DNA of 64,000 nt, from the NCBI GenBank assembly GCA_003389325.1, contig QQVE01000065.1:62001-126000 (forward strand). The letters run 5' to 3'. Position numbers and translations under genes: made by a program. The DNA comes from Planctomycetota bacterium. GTDB taxonomy: Bacteria; Planctomycetota; Planctomycetia; Pirellulales; PALSA-1355. Under the pieces are notes generated by a model. That model saw only the letters and a program-made list of their open reading frames with translations. It was not told the origin of the DNA and searched no databases. Below, one piece after another: positions 46,400 to 54,946 of the stretch. How positions within the stretch are numbered: position 1 is the stretch's first letter; each line of letters starts with the position of its first letter.

Positions 46400-46618
46400 G
46401 CGTCGCCTTGCAGAGCTGGCAGGTAAAGGGAGCGTAAGAAAGTCAGGCGGGCACCGCGCAGCGCCGGCCGCTGGGTCGACGCCGGGGCGGCCGTGCAAGC
46501 CACACTAGAAGCATATCGCGCGCGGCGCACTGCGGAAAGTGCGGCCTGTCGGCTGAGGCTCCGGGCAGGGAACGCTGGCGGACGCGACGCCCCCCTGCCC
46601 GCAACAGGTTGCCGGGGG

Positions 46619-48325
46619 CTACGGGTTCGCCGCGGCCACGCCCGCCTGGCGGTTGATGGTCCGCTGCAATTCGAGCTGGTGCCGGGTCAGCACGGCTGCG
46701 GCCCGGCGGTTTTCGATGTACTGCTGCTTGGCCCGCTCGCGCTCCTCGGCCAGCTTCTGCTCGAGGGACTTTTGGTACTTGGCAATCGCCTCGGCCTCGA
46801 AGCGAAACTTTTCCAGATCGGACTGCAGCTTGGCTTGCTCGCTCTGGCGATAGCTTACGGTAGCGTTCACCCGCTCGGTCGCCTCGGTGGTGCGCTGAAT
46901 ATTTCCCTCCAGATACGCCAGGTAGTCGCGTAGCAGGACCGACTGCACGTAGTGTTCGTGGAACAGGTCGTGATAGTCGCGCAGCGGGCGGTCGGCGTTT
47001 GCGAACTCCTCGGCGCTTGCGGGGGGCAGCATCGATTGCCGCTTGTCCGCATCCATCTCGGCGAAGACGCGAGGGTTATCCGTCGGCATCGACATGTACA
47101 GCGTCCAAGGTACGTCCGAGGCGGCTTCGAGGTGCTCGCCCTGCGCTTCGGTCAGCGGCAGGTTGGGGGCCAGCTTGACCACCGGGTTGCCGGGCTCGCT
47201 TTCGACGACCTTAAATTCGCCCAGGTAGCGTCCTCCCTCGGAGACGGGTCGCTCCTCGAAAGCGAACACGATCGTGTCGGGCACCAGGCCGTGTACGAAG
47301 TCGCTGGCGGCCTCTTCTCCGGCCGCAGCGCCCGGCGGACCGGGAAGCCCTTGGCCCGCGGGCGGCTGAGCTGCCGCGGGATCGACCGGCGCCGGTAGCC
47401 CGGCATCGGGCGAACCAGGTTGCGCGGGATCAGGTTGCCCATCCGCGGGTTGAGCTGCGCCGGGTTGTCCGGCGTCGGGGGGCACAGGTTGAACTGGCTG
47501 GTCGGGAGTGGGTTGGACCGGGGCCGGCTGTCCGGCATCGGGTTCACCGGGCACAGGCTGAAACGCGACAGGTCGGAAAAACGATCCGCGCGCCGCTTGA
47601 GGAGCGAACGGCTGGTCCGTGGCTGGCTGGCCCGGATCGGGCTGCACGCCCGGCGCGGCCTCGCCTCCGGGAACGGGTTCAATCGGCGCGGGCTCTTCAG
47701 GGGCTGTTTGAACGCCAGCGTCTGGCTCGCTCGGGACGGGCTGACCGTCGGGGATCGGTTGCCCCGTGGCGGGTTCTGCCGGTACGGGTTGGACGGCGTC
47801 AGGTTGCCCCGGATCGGGCTGGCCCGGATCGGCTTGGCCGGGAAGCGGTTGTGCTGGCATTGCCTGACCCGGTTGCGGTTGTCCGGGGAAAGGCTGGCCC
47901 GCGCCTTCTTCGGTCGTTCCACGCTGGTCGCGGTTGAGCTTCAGGCTCACGACGTTGTCTTCGATGTTCTCGACGTCCGCCGAATAGAACACGCCGCCGC
48001 GCTCGCGCGTGATCACCGCCAACTCGTGCCGCAGCTCGGGCACTTCGCCGGCGACCGCGCGGCCATCCGGGCTCAGCCCGCCGCGCAACGTGACCAACTG
48101 GCTCTCGTAGTTCTCCAATTGCTGCTGCGCCTGCTGGTAGCGTTCGCGCCAGTTCTTGTGCGTGGAAAGGGTCTGGGCCGAAAGGAAGAAGAAGATCACC
48201 GCAAACAGCGCAATGAACGCGACCAATACGGTCTGATAGATCGGCCAGGTCTTGCTGCTGACGAAGGCGACGATGAAGCTCGCCAGCAGAGCTATGGCCA
48301 GAATTCCTAAGAGGGCATACGCCAT
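46619..48325 (-). CDS. Two-TM protein with PGQP-rich central repeats and coiled coil
   Basis: The 568-residue protein starts with two hydrophobic helices (ALLGILAIALLASFIVAF and VLVAFIALFAVIFFFLS), followed by a coiled coil and a beta-like region. From about 135 to 335 it is low-complexity, with many PGQP, PDPGQP and PxQP units. After a compact domain (about 340-440) a long coiled coil ends the protein. It should be anchored in the inner membrane with the rest on one side. Family and function unknown. Confidence 0.65.
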   Translation of the reverse strand: MAYALLGILAIALLASFIVAFVSSKTWPIYQTVLVAFIALFAVIFFFLSAQTLSTHKNWRERYQQAQQQLENYESQLVTLRGGLSPDGRAVAGEVPELRHELAVITRERGGVFYSADVENIEDNVVSLKLNRDQRGTTEEGAGQPFPGQPQPGQAMPAQPLPGQADPGQPDPGQPDAVQPVPAEPATGQPIPDGQPVPSEPDAGVQTAPEEPAPIEPVPGGEAAPGVQPDPGQPATDQPFAPQAARGSFFRPVAFQPVPGEPDAGQPAPVQPTPDQPVQPVPPDAGQPGAAQPADGQPDPAQPGSPDAGLPAPVDPAAAQPPAGQGLPGPPGAAAGEEAASDFVHGLVPDTIVFAFEERPVSEGGRYLGEFKVVESEPGNPVVKLAPNLPLTEAQGEHLEAASDVPWTLYMSMPTDNPRVFAEMDADKRQSMLPPASAEEFANADRPLRDYHDLFHEHYVQSVLLRDYLAYLEGNIQRTTEATERVNATVSYRQSEQAKLQSDLEKFRFEAEAIAKYQKSLEQKLAEERERAKQQYIENRRAAAVLTRHQLELQRTINRQAGVAAANP

Positions 48326-48547
48326 GGCACGGTTCGATCACTCAAAGGCGAGATGAGACGCGCGCCCGCGCCCGCGTGCGGGGGCATCGCGGCTCGCGGC
48401 AGCCGAACGAAGGGACTTGCGCTCGCGGTCCGCCGGCAAACAATCTTCTCTGGGTTCACGTTGTGGGGCAGCCTCAGGCTGGCCCCCGGGACGACGCGCG
48501 TCAATCGGTCGTATGCCCGAATGGCGACAGGACTTAGCACAATTTCG

Positions 48548-48576
48548 ATGATAGATGGGCGGCAGAGAAGTGTCAA
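48548..48576 (-). promoter_or_regulatory. Near-consensus promoter for the PGQP-rich gene
   Basis: TTGACA (48576-48571), a 17-base spacer and TATCAT (48553-48548) on the minus strand. The start would lie near 48541, leaving a 5' leader of about 216 bases before the ATG at 48325. The rest of the 292-base gap 48326-48617 holds nothing else that I recognise. Confidence 0.65.
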
Positions 48577-48617
48577 GTTTGTCCACGCCACCCATTTTAC
48601 CCGGTTAAGCGGCCCTC

Positions 48618-49307
48618 TCACACGATCTGGAACGGGTCGATCATGGTCCGGGTGGGATCGCGGCGAAAGCCCATGCCCCGCCCCAGGTAGTTGGGCGGCC
48701 GGTAAATTTGCTCGATCGGCCGGGGCTCGAATCCAGCGGGCAGGCACTCGTTGGCCACGAAAAACGAGTTGGCCCCGGTCCCCTCGCAGTGGACTAGCGT
48801 GTAGCCCTTGTGCCGTCCCAATTCGGCCAGCGCTGCCAGGCTTGCACCGAAATAATCGGTGCCTTGCCACTGAAAGCTCGGCTCGTAGCGAATCGTGCGA
48901 CGCAGGAACGGCGAGATGTGCGCGTTGTACTCCAGCACGCACACGCGCGGGCGGCGCTTGACTTGTTTCCAGACCCAGAAGTCATTGCCATCGATATCGA
49001 TCGACAGCAGGTCGAATTGCTGCGGCACGCCGTACTTGTCGAACAGCAATTCCACGTTCTCGGCCGTGACGAACTCGTTCTTGATGTCGATGGCCGGATC
49101 GGTCGACTCGTTGAACGGGTCCATCAGCAGACCCTGCCAGCCGGTCGCGAGCAGATGCGCGCTGTTGCACTCTTTCTCTTCGCAGCCGAACTCGACCAGA
49201 AACTTGTTGGTCGTGCCGATCTCGTCGAAGATGGCTTCGATCACGCCGTCTTCGCCGTTTTGCGAGCGGACGCTGCGTTCGCATTCCGCCAGGTTGGCAA
49301 GCGTCAT
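48618..49307 (-). CDS. FkbM-like methyltransferase-fold protein
   Basis: The 229-residue protein begins with SQNGEDGVIEAIFDEI and has FLVEFGCEE (SAM-binding-like Gly motif) and QFDLLSIDIDGNDFWVW. This set is typical of FkbM-related Rossmann-fold proteins. The Gly motif has only one Gly, so SAM binding is uncertain. It may act on glycans or lipids. It lies alone between the PGQP-rich gene and bioF. Confidence 0.6.
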   Translation of the reverse strand: MTLANLAECERSVRSQNGEDGVIEAIFDEIGTTNKFLVEFGCEEKECNSAHLLATGWQGLLMDPFNESTDPAIDIKNEFVTAENVELLFDKYGVPQQFDLLSIDIDGNDFWVWKQVKRRPRVCVLEYNAHISPFLRRTIRYEPSFQWQGTDYFGASLAALAELGRHKGYTLVHCEGTGANSFFVANECLPAGFEPRPIEQIYRPPNYLGRGMGFRRDPTRTMIDPFQIV

Positions 49308-49388
49308 GGCCGGAACCGGTGGTGACAGGATGCATCGAGGGTCCGAGAAGCGTCAGACGCGCTGGGGACAACGCCCAACGACTCAACT

Positions 49389-50579
49389 CTACCGACCGGC
49401 TGCGCGGATCGCAACGCGGTCGAGCGCCTCGACCAGCCGCTCGATCATTGCCTCGGTGTGGGCCGCCGTGAGGCTCACCCGCAGCAGCGACTCGCCGGGC
49501 GGCACCGAGGGGGGCCGGATCGCGGGCACCAGCAGCCCGAAATCGCGCAGTTGCCGCGCCAGGTGCGTGGCCGCTCGAGGCTCGCCGAGAATGATCGGTA
49601 GAATCTGGCTGGACGAGGGGCCGAGTTCCCAGCCCTGCGTTTGCAGCCGCTCGCGTAGCGAGTCGGCTCGTTCCAGGAGCTTCTGCCGCATGTGTGGGTC
49701 GGCGTGCACGATGGCCAACGCGGCCCGGGCCGCGGCGCACGTCGTGGGAGGAAGAGCCGTCGAATAGACGTACGCCCGTGCGCGATTGACGAGCCACTCG
49801 GTGAGCCGCGCCTCGCCCACGACAAAGCCGCCAGCGCAACCCAGGGCCTTGCTTAGCGTGCCGATGCGAACGTGCACGCGATCCTCGACGCCGAGCCGTT
49901 CGCACAGCCCGCGACCCTGTGGGCCGAATACGCCCGTGGCGTGAGCCTCGTCGACCAGCAGCATGCAATCGAAGCGCTCGGCCAACTCGGCCAGTTCCTC
50001 CAGCGGCGCCCGATCGCCGTCCATGCTGAAGATGCTTTCGGTGGCGATCATTCGCCGGCGATACGAACCTGACGAGGCCAAAAGCGCTTCGAGCGCCCGG
50101 GTGTCGCGGTGTGGATAGACGTGTACGTCGGCCCGCGAGAGCCGGCAGCCGTCGATCATGCTGGCGTGGTTCTTCTGGTCGGCATAGATTGCATCGCCCT
50201 GCGCGGCCAGCGCCGTGATGGCTCCCACGTTCGCGGCATACCCGGAGCTGAACACCAGCGCTCGCTCGGTTCCCTCGAACTCGGCGAGCACTTGCTCCAA
50301 TGCGGCCAGCGCCGCGCCGTGACCCGTGACCAGCGGGCTGGCTCCGGCGCCACAGCCTTCGTCGTGGGCGGCGCGTGCCGCGGCCGACGCCAGCCGGGCG
50401 TCGTGCGCGAGGCCCAGGTAGTCGTTGGAACCGAAGTTCACCAGCGGCTGCGAGGCGACTCGTAGCTCTGCGGCCTGCGGCGACTCGCGCAGGGTCCGCG
50501 TGCGCGCCAGCCCGCGCGCCTCGAGTTCTTCGAGCTCGGCGTCTATCCAGGCCAGCGGATCGTGGTGCGGTGAGGTCAT
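49389..50579 (-). CDS. bioF: 8-amino-7-oxononanoate synthase
   Basis: This 396-residue PLP enzyme of the alpha-oxoamine synthase family joins pimeloyl thioester and alanine in biotin synthesis. Motifs: NFGSNDYLGLA, GAGASPLVTGHG, DQKNHASMIDG, ESIFSMDGDRAPL, LVDEAHATGVFG and the PLP Lys in GTLSKALGCAGG. Other bio genes are absent, so the exact substrate within the family could differ (for example KBL-like). It starts 12 bases after the stop of the EVE gene. Confidence 0.87.
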   Translation of the reverse strand: MTSPHHDPLAWIDAELEELEARGLARTRTLRESPQAAELRVASQPLVNFGSNDYLGLAHDARLASAAARAAHDEGCGAGASPLVTGHGAALAALEQVLAEFEGTERALVFSSGYAANVGAITALAAQGDAIYADQKNHASMIDGCRLSRADVHVYPHRDTRALEALLASSGSYRRRMIATESIFSMDGDRAPLEELAELAERFDCMLLVDEAHATGVFGPQGRGLCERLGVEDRVHVRIGTLSKALGCAGGFVVGEARLTEWLVNRARAYVYSTALPPTTCAAARAALAIVHADPHMRQKLLERADSLRERLQTQGWELGPSSSQILPIILGEPRAATHLARQLRDFGLLVPAIRPPSVPPGESLLRVSLTAAHTEAMIERLVEALDRVAIRAAGR

Positions 50580-50591
50580 CGGCCGGTGCGC

Positions 50592-51146
50592 CTAGCGCGC
50601 CGAGGAGCGCTTCTTGCGGGGTTTCGCTGCGGGTGCAGCTTTCTTCTTGGCCGCACGCTTGGCCGTGCCGGCCGCCTGCCCGGCCAACTGCACGACGACT
50701 TCAAACTCGCGCGGCCGCACCGGCTGCACCGAAAGCCGCGAGCCTTTGCGCAGCAGTTCCATATCTGCCAGCGCTTTCACCTTGCGCAGCTCGCCAAGGG
50801 GCAGCGGCTCGGGAAAGATTTCGTCGAGTTTGATATCGACCATTTCCCAGATCGGCTTTTCCTTCGTGGCCTTGGGGTCGTAGTGGTGGTCCTTCGGGTC
50901 CAGCGCCGTGTGATCCGGATAGGCTTCTTTGACGACCACGGACGTACCGACGACTGCCGACGGATCGGCACTGGAGTGATAGAACAGCACGCGGTCGCCC
51001 TTTGTCATGTCGCGCATGAAATTGCGAGCCTGGTAGTTGCGCACGCCGCTCCAGTCGGTGGTCTTCTTGGGGCTGCGGGCGAGGTCTTGGATCGAAAAGC
51101 TTTCCGGCTCGGATTTCATCAGCCAGAAAGAGGGCTTGGTTGCCAT
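50592..51146 (-). CDS. EVE-domain protein with basic tail
   Basis: The 184-residue protein is an EVE (PUA-like) domain protein: WLMKSEPESFSI, DWSGVRNYQARNFMRDM, GDRVLFYHSS and PIWEMVDI. EVE domains bind modified bases in DNA or RNA. The last 30 or so residues are Lys/Arg/Ala-rich, suggesting nucleic-acid contact. ATG 51146 is the family start. It probably shares a transcript with bioF. Confidence 0.86.
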   Translation of the reverse strand: MATKPSFWLMKSEPESFSIQDLARSPKKTTDWSGVRNYQARNFMRDMTKGDRVLFYHSSADPSAVVGTSVVVKEAYPDHTALDPKDHHYDPKATKEKPIWEMVDIKLDEIFPEPLPLGELRKVKALADMELLRKGSRLSVQPVRPREFEVVVQLAGQAAGTAKRAAKKKAAPAAKPRKKRSSAR

Positions 51147-51408
51147 GCGTGGTGCCACTGGGAGCCGAGGGTGCTCTCTGTTGGAGCCAGAACGTGATTG
51201 GATCGCATTTTAGGGGAGCGGGGCCGGCGTGGAAACGCCCCGCAGCGTGGCGGCCTATCCCCAACGCCGCCAACGACTTGGTCCCCGGTGTGATAAAATC
51301 GCATCTTTTCCGGGCAAGATCCGGCCGCCGGCGGCAACTATCTTCCGACGGCGGCGAAATACTGCCAGAAGCCAAGACGTAACCGAGCGTAGGGATCCGA
51401 CTCGCCCG

Positions 51409-51945
51409 ATGCCGCAGATCGACTGGCACGCGACGCTGGCAAAGCACGACCGATGGTTGCGCACGGTGGTGCTTGCGCGGCTGGGCGAAAGCGGCGCGGT
51501 CGACGAAGTGATGCAGGAGGTATCGCTGGCGGCCGTGCGGCAGCAGTCCCCGATCGCGGATGCGTCGAAAGTGGCTCCCTGGCTGTACCGGCTGGCCGTG
51601 ACACAATCGCTGCTCTATCGCCGCCGGCAGGGCCGCATGCGAAAGCTGACCACGCGGTATGCCGAGCGCTTTCGCCCCGGCCAGCACGATCCGCGGCCTG
51701 AGGCCGATCCGCTTGCGTGGCTGTTGGCCGACGAGCAGACGCAGTTGGTTCGCCAGGCCATCGGCCGGTTGCCGCGGCGCGAGGCCGAGATCCTGCTGCT
51801 GAAGTACACCGAGAACTGGAGCTACGAACAACTGGCCCAGCATTTGGGCGCCAGCCACAGTGCGGTCGAGAGCCGGCTGCACCGAGCGCGTGCGAGCCTG
51901 CGGCGCGAGCTGGAAGCCCCCGAGGGCGTGGAGGTCGAACGATGA
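51409..51945 (+). CDS. ECF-type RNA polymerase sigma factor
   Basis: The 178-residue protein has sigma2 (about 15-80, with VDEVMQEVSLAAV) and sigma4 (about 115-170, with LPRREAEILLLKYTENWSYEQLAQHLG and SRLHRARASLRRELE). ATG 51409 is the first start compatible with the family. It overlaps the anti-sigma gene by ATGA at 51942-51945. It probably directs a stress or envelope regulon, including the PDZ gene downstream. Confidence 0.83.
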   Translation: MPQIDWHATLAKHDRWLRTVVLARLGESGAVDEVMQEVSLAAVRQQSPIADASKVAPWLYRLAVTQSLLYRRRQGRMRKLTTRYAERFRPGQHDPRPEADPLAWLLADEQTQLVRQAIGRLPRREAEILLLKYTENWSYEQLAQHLGASHSAVESRLHRARASLRRELEAPEGVEVER

Positions 51946-52721
51946 CGATCGTGGATGAATTCCGTCGGGACGCGGGGCGCGTGCTCGACCGGCTGGTCGA
52001 TGGCGAGTTGGCTCCCGTGCAGCGGCGTGAGTTGCTGTTGGCCCTGGACGACGAGCCGGGCGGCTGGCGGATGTGCGCGCTGGCGTTCGTCGAATCGCAA
52101 ACGTGGCGGCTCGAGATGACACGCTTGGCCAGCGAGCCGATCCTAGCCAGCGTGCATGCCGCGGCGCCGCGGGTGACGCTCAAGGGCGTCGCGCCCCCCA
52201 AGCGCCAGGCCTGGGGCTGGTTCTTGGCGTCGGCGGCCAGCATTGCGGTGGCGTTCGCCCTGGGAACGCAGTTTGGGCCGACGCAGATAGCCGGCGACCC
52301 GCAGCGCACCGATGCCATCGCGCAGCAATCGACGGATGTGCCCGAGCCTGACATTTTGGCCGTCGGAGCGGAGAAGCATGAGGCCGAATCGGCCGAAAAC
52401 GCACAAGCCGAATCTTCGCCGGGTGATCCGGCCGTCGACCAGGCGCTGCCCTGGCAGACCTTGATGCTGAAGCCGGTGGACGACTCGGCAGCGGGTACGC
52501 CGATTGAGCTGCGCGTCGTCGACGCTGCCAGCGACGAGGCCTCGAGCTGGCTCGAAGCTCAGGCGGGAATATCGAACCTGTTGACGCAGCAGTTGCAGCG
52601 CGACGGCTGGGAAGTGCGGCGAACCCAGGACGTGGTGCCGATCGATCTGTCCGACGGCCGGCGCGTCTTGGTGCCGATCGAGCAAGTCGATTTGCACTCG
52701 CCCGACGTGGTGACGTTCTAA
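51942..52721 (+). CDS. Anti-sigma-factor-like membrane protein
   Basis: The 259-residue protein has an N-terminal cytoplasmic segment of anti-sigma type (EFRRDAGRVLDRLVDGELAP...), one membrane helix (about 91-107, WGWFLASAASIAVAFALG) and an exported C-terminal domain. Its ATG overlaps the sigma stop. It should hold the sigma factor inactive at the membrane and release it on a signal. No zinc ligands of the HxxxCxxC kind are visible. Confidence 0.75.
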   Translation: MTIVDEFRRDAGRVLDRLVDGELAPVQRRELLLALDDEPGGWRMCALAFVESQTWRLEMTRLASEPILASVHAAAPRVTLKGVAPPKRQAWGWFLASAASIAVAFALGTQFGPTQIAGDPQRTDAIAQQSTDVPEPDILAVGAEKHEAESAENAQAESSPGDPAVDQALPWQTLMLKPVDDSAAGTPIELRVVDAASDEASSWLEAQAGISNLLTQQLQRDGWEVRRTQDVVPIDLSDGRRVLVPIEQVDLHSPDVVTF

Positions 52722-52782
52722 GGACCGGGAACCGAGGCATTCGAAGCGAACCAACAAAACCCAACCAGACCGGGAGGTTGAC

Positions 52783-54153
52783 ATGAGATCGATGAGATGG
52801 CTGATGGCGGCGTCGTTGTTGTGGTGCGGGGGCACGGTGCTTCTGGCCGACGACGATCCGAGCCAGGCAAGCGAAGAGATCGAAGAAGTCGTCGTCACCG
52901 AAATCGAAGAAGAAATCGAGGTCGTCGTCGAGGAGCAGAAAAAAGAGGAAAGTGCTGCCGAAGCCGAGCAGCAAGTCGTGGTAGAGGAAGAGATCGAGGT
53001 CGAGGCACCGCAAGTCGCGGAGGAAGACGAAGACGACAACGGCGATGCGTATCGCGAGGCGAAGCAAGCCTATCAGGAAGCCGCCGAGGCGGCGCAAAGG
53101 GCTGCCCGAGAGGCACGCAAGGCCGCCGAACAGGCCGCCCAGGAAGCGCGCGAAGCCGCCGAAGACGCCGCCAAGGAGGCACGTCACGTGGCCGAGCAGG
53201 CCTACCAGGAGGCGAGCGAGCAAGCGGCCAAGGCCCGCGAGCAGGCCTATCGCTATTTCAAGCAACGCGTCGCGGACGCCAAGAGCAAAGACGGCTACCG
53301 GTTGCAAATCTCCGTGGCGCCCGTGCCGCGGTCGCTCGACACCCAGTTGAAGCTCAAGGGGCAGGGGTTGCTGGTTGAGCGCGTGGGCAAGGGCGGACCC
53401 GCCGACAAGGCCGGCTTGCAGGAGTACGACATCCTGTTGTCGGTTGCCGACAAGCCGATCGAGCGGCCCGATGTGTTGCTCGAGGCTGTCGAGCAATCCG
53501 AGGGAGAGGAACTCGAGCTCAAAGTGCTGCGGTCCGGCGAGCCGGTTGTGCTGACCATCGTGCCAGCCGAGGCTCCGCAACAGGAACAGGAAACCGAAAA
53601 AATCGAGCTCTCGTTTCCCAGCCGCGAATTGAACGTGCAGATCGAGCAGCTCGAGCAGAAGATTCGCGAGAAGCTCAAGAACGCCGGCGTCGACGTGCGG
53701 ATGCAACTGATCCGCCCGGGCCGCGTGTTGCACTCCCTGAACTTTACGTCGACGGAGCACCAGGAGTTTCCCAAGGATCTGAACGTGGAGATTCGCAAGG
53801 AGGGGCCCGAGCCTGCGAAGATCACCGTAACGCGAGGCGAGGAGTCGTGGACCGTCGGGGAAGGCGAACTCGACAAGTTGCCCGACGACGTGCGCCCGCA
53901 CGTGGCCGGCATGCTGGGGCGAGGGCCGATGCGCTTCGCCATTGCCGACGTGAAGCAGGACGTTCGCGCGAATGCGGCGAAATCGCCCGATTCCAACCCC
54001 GCCCACGTGCCGCTGACGCGCGAGCGCGTGCATGACAGGCTCGAGCACAAGCTCGACCAGCTCAACCATGATGTCGAACGGATGAACGACCAGCTTCACG
54101 AGCTGCAAGACGCGATCCGCCGCGAGCTGCCGAAACTGCGCGACCGACGCTGA
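52783..54153 (+). CDS. Exported PDZ-domain protein with long coiled coil
   Basis: The 456-residue protein has a signal peptide (MRSMRWLMAASLLWCGG), an acidic Glu/Val-rich stretch (30-80), an Ala/Glu/Arg-rich coiled coil (about 87-165), a PDZ domain (about 190-265, LLVERVGKGGPADKAGLQEYD), and further beta and helical regions. Start ATG 52783 has a GGGAGG upstream. No protease domain is seen. It may sense envelope stress or bind peptide ends. A strong terminator follows. Confidence 0.78.
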   Translation: MRSMRWLMAASLLWCGGTVLLADDDPSQASEEIEEVVVTEIEEEIEVVVEEQKKEESAAEAEQQVVVEEEIEVEAPQVAEEDEDDNGDAYREAKQAYQEAAEAAQRAAREARKAAEQAAQEAREAAEDAAKEARHVAEQAYQEASEQAAKAREQAYRYFKQRVADAKSKDGYRLQISVAPVPRSLDTQLKLKGQGLLVERVGKGGPADKAGLQEYDILLSVADKPIERPDVLLEAVEQSEGEELELKVLRSGEPVVLTIVPAEAPQQEQETEKIELSFPSRELNVQIEQLEQKIREKLKNAGVDVRMQLIRPGRVLHSLNFTSTEHQEFPKDLNVEIRKEGPEPAKITVTRGEESWTVGEGELDKLPDDVRPHVAGMLGRGPMRFAIADVKQDVRANAAKSPDSNPAHVPLTRERVHDRLEHKLDQLNHDVERMNDQLHELQDAIRRELPKLRDRR

Positions 54154-54182
54154 AAGGCAAGCGCGATCACCGAACGCCCTCC

Positions 54183-54219
54183 GGGGGCGGGCCCATACGG
54201 CCCGTCCCCTTTCTTTTTT
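54183..54219 (+). terminator. Rho-independent terminator after the sigma operon
   Basis: An 11-base stem (GGGGGCGGGCC at 54183-54193 with GGCCCGTCCCC at 54199-54209, one G-T pair), loop CCATA or CATAC, and the T-rich run TTTCTTTTTT (54210-54219). It is the clearest intrinsic terminator in the window and ends the sigma/anti-sigma/PDZ transcript. Confidence 0.88.
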
Positions 54220-54313
54220 CGGGAAGCGGGCGCCCTGACGCGCACCGATACGCTAAGCTGATACGCGTCGCCTGCGAGATCTCCCTGCCTTGAGTCCCCG
54301 GAAAGGTCGTGTC

Positions 54314-54946
54314 ATGACGGCCAAGACCCGCAGCGTGGGCATTCTGATCTTTCCCGACGTCGAGGTGCTCGACTTTTGCGGGCCGTTCGAAGTGTTCTCG
54401 GTTTGCGGCCACCAGGTGGCGCCGGGGAGCTTTGAGGTGTTTACCGTGGCGCAGTCGCGCGAGCCGTTGCTCGCGCGCAACGGGCTGGAGATCGTCCCCA
54501 GGTACGCGCTGGCTGAAGCCCCGCCGATCGATTTGCTGCTGGTGCCCGGCGGGCAGGGAACCCGGCCGCTGGTGAACGACGCGGAGCTGCTCGGCTGGAT
54601 ACGTGCCCGGGCCGAGAAGGCGGAACTGGTGCTCTCGGTGTGTACCGGCGCGTTGTTGCTTGCCAAGTGCGGGCTGCTCGATGGGATAGCGGCCACGACG
54701 CACCACCTGGCGCTTGACCTGTTGCGCTCGCTGGGTCCACAGACCGCCGTGCGAGACGACCAGCGGGTCGTCGACAACGGCCGTGTGATCACCTCGGCCG
54801 GCGTGGCCGCGGGCATCGACATGTCGTTTCACGTGTTGGCCCGATTGGTCTCGCGCGAAACGGCCGAGGCCACGGCCCGCTATATCGAGTATCCCTGGCC
54901 ACGCGACGAAGCGCGGCAGCCTAAACGGCCCGCAGGTGGATCGTGA
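54314..54946 (+). CDS. DJ-1/PfpI-family protein
   Basis: The 210-residue protein has VGILIFPDVEVLDFCGPFEV and the nucleophile-elbow Cys in LVLSVCTGALLLAKCG, as in isonitrile hydratase and AraC-type N-terminal domains. It should be a cytoplasmic hydrolase or glyoxalase-type enzyme. No AraC DNA-binding domain follows. Its last 26 bases overlap the end of the convergent sensor kinase gene. Confidence 0.85.
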   Translation: MTAKTRSVGILIFPDVEVLDFCGPFEVFSVCGHQVAPGSFEVFTVAQSREPLLARNGLEIVPRYALAEAPPIDLLLVPGGQGTRPLVNDAELLGWIRARAEKAELVLSVCTGALLLAKCGLLDGIAATTHHLALDLLRSLGPQTAVRDDQRVVDNGRVITSAGVAAGIDMSFHVLARLVSRETAEATARYIEYPWPRDEARQPKRPAGGS

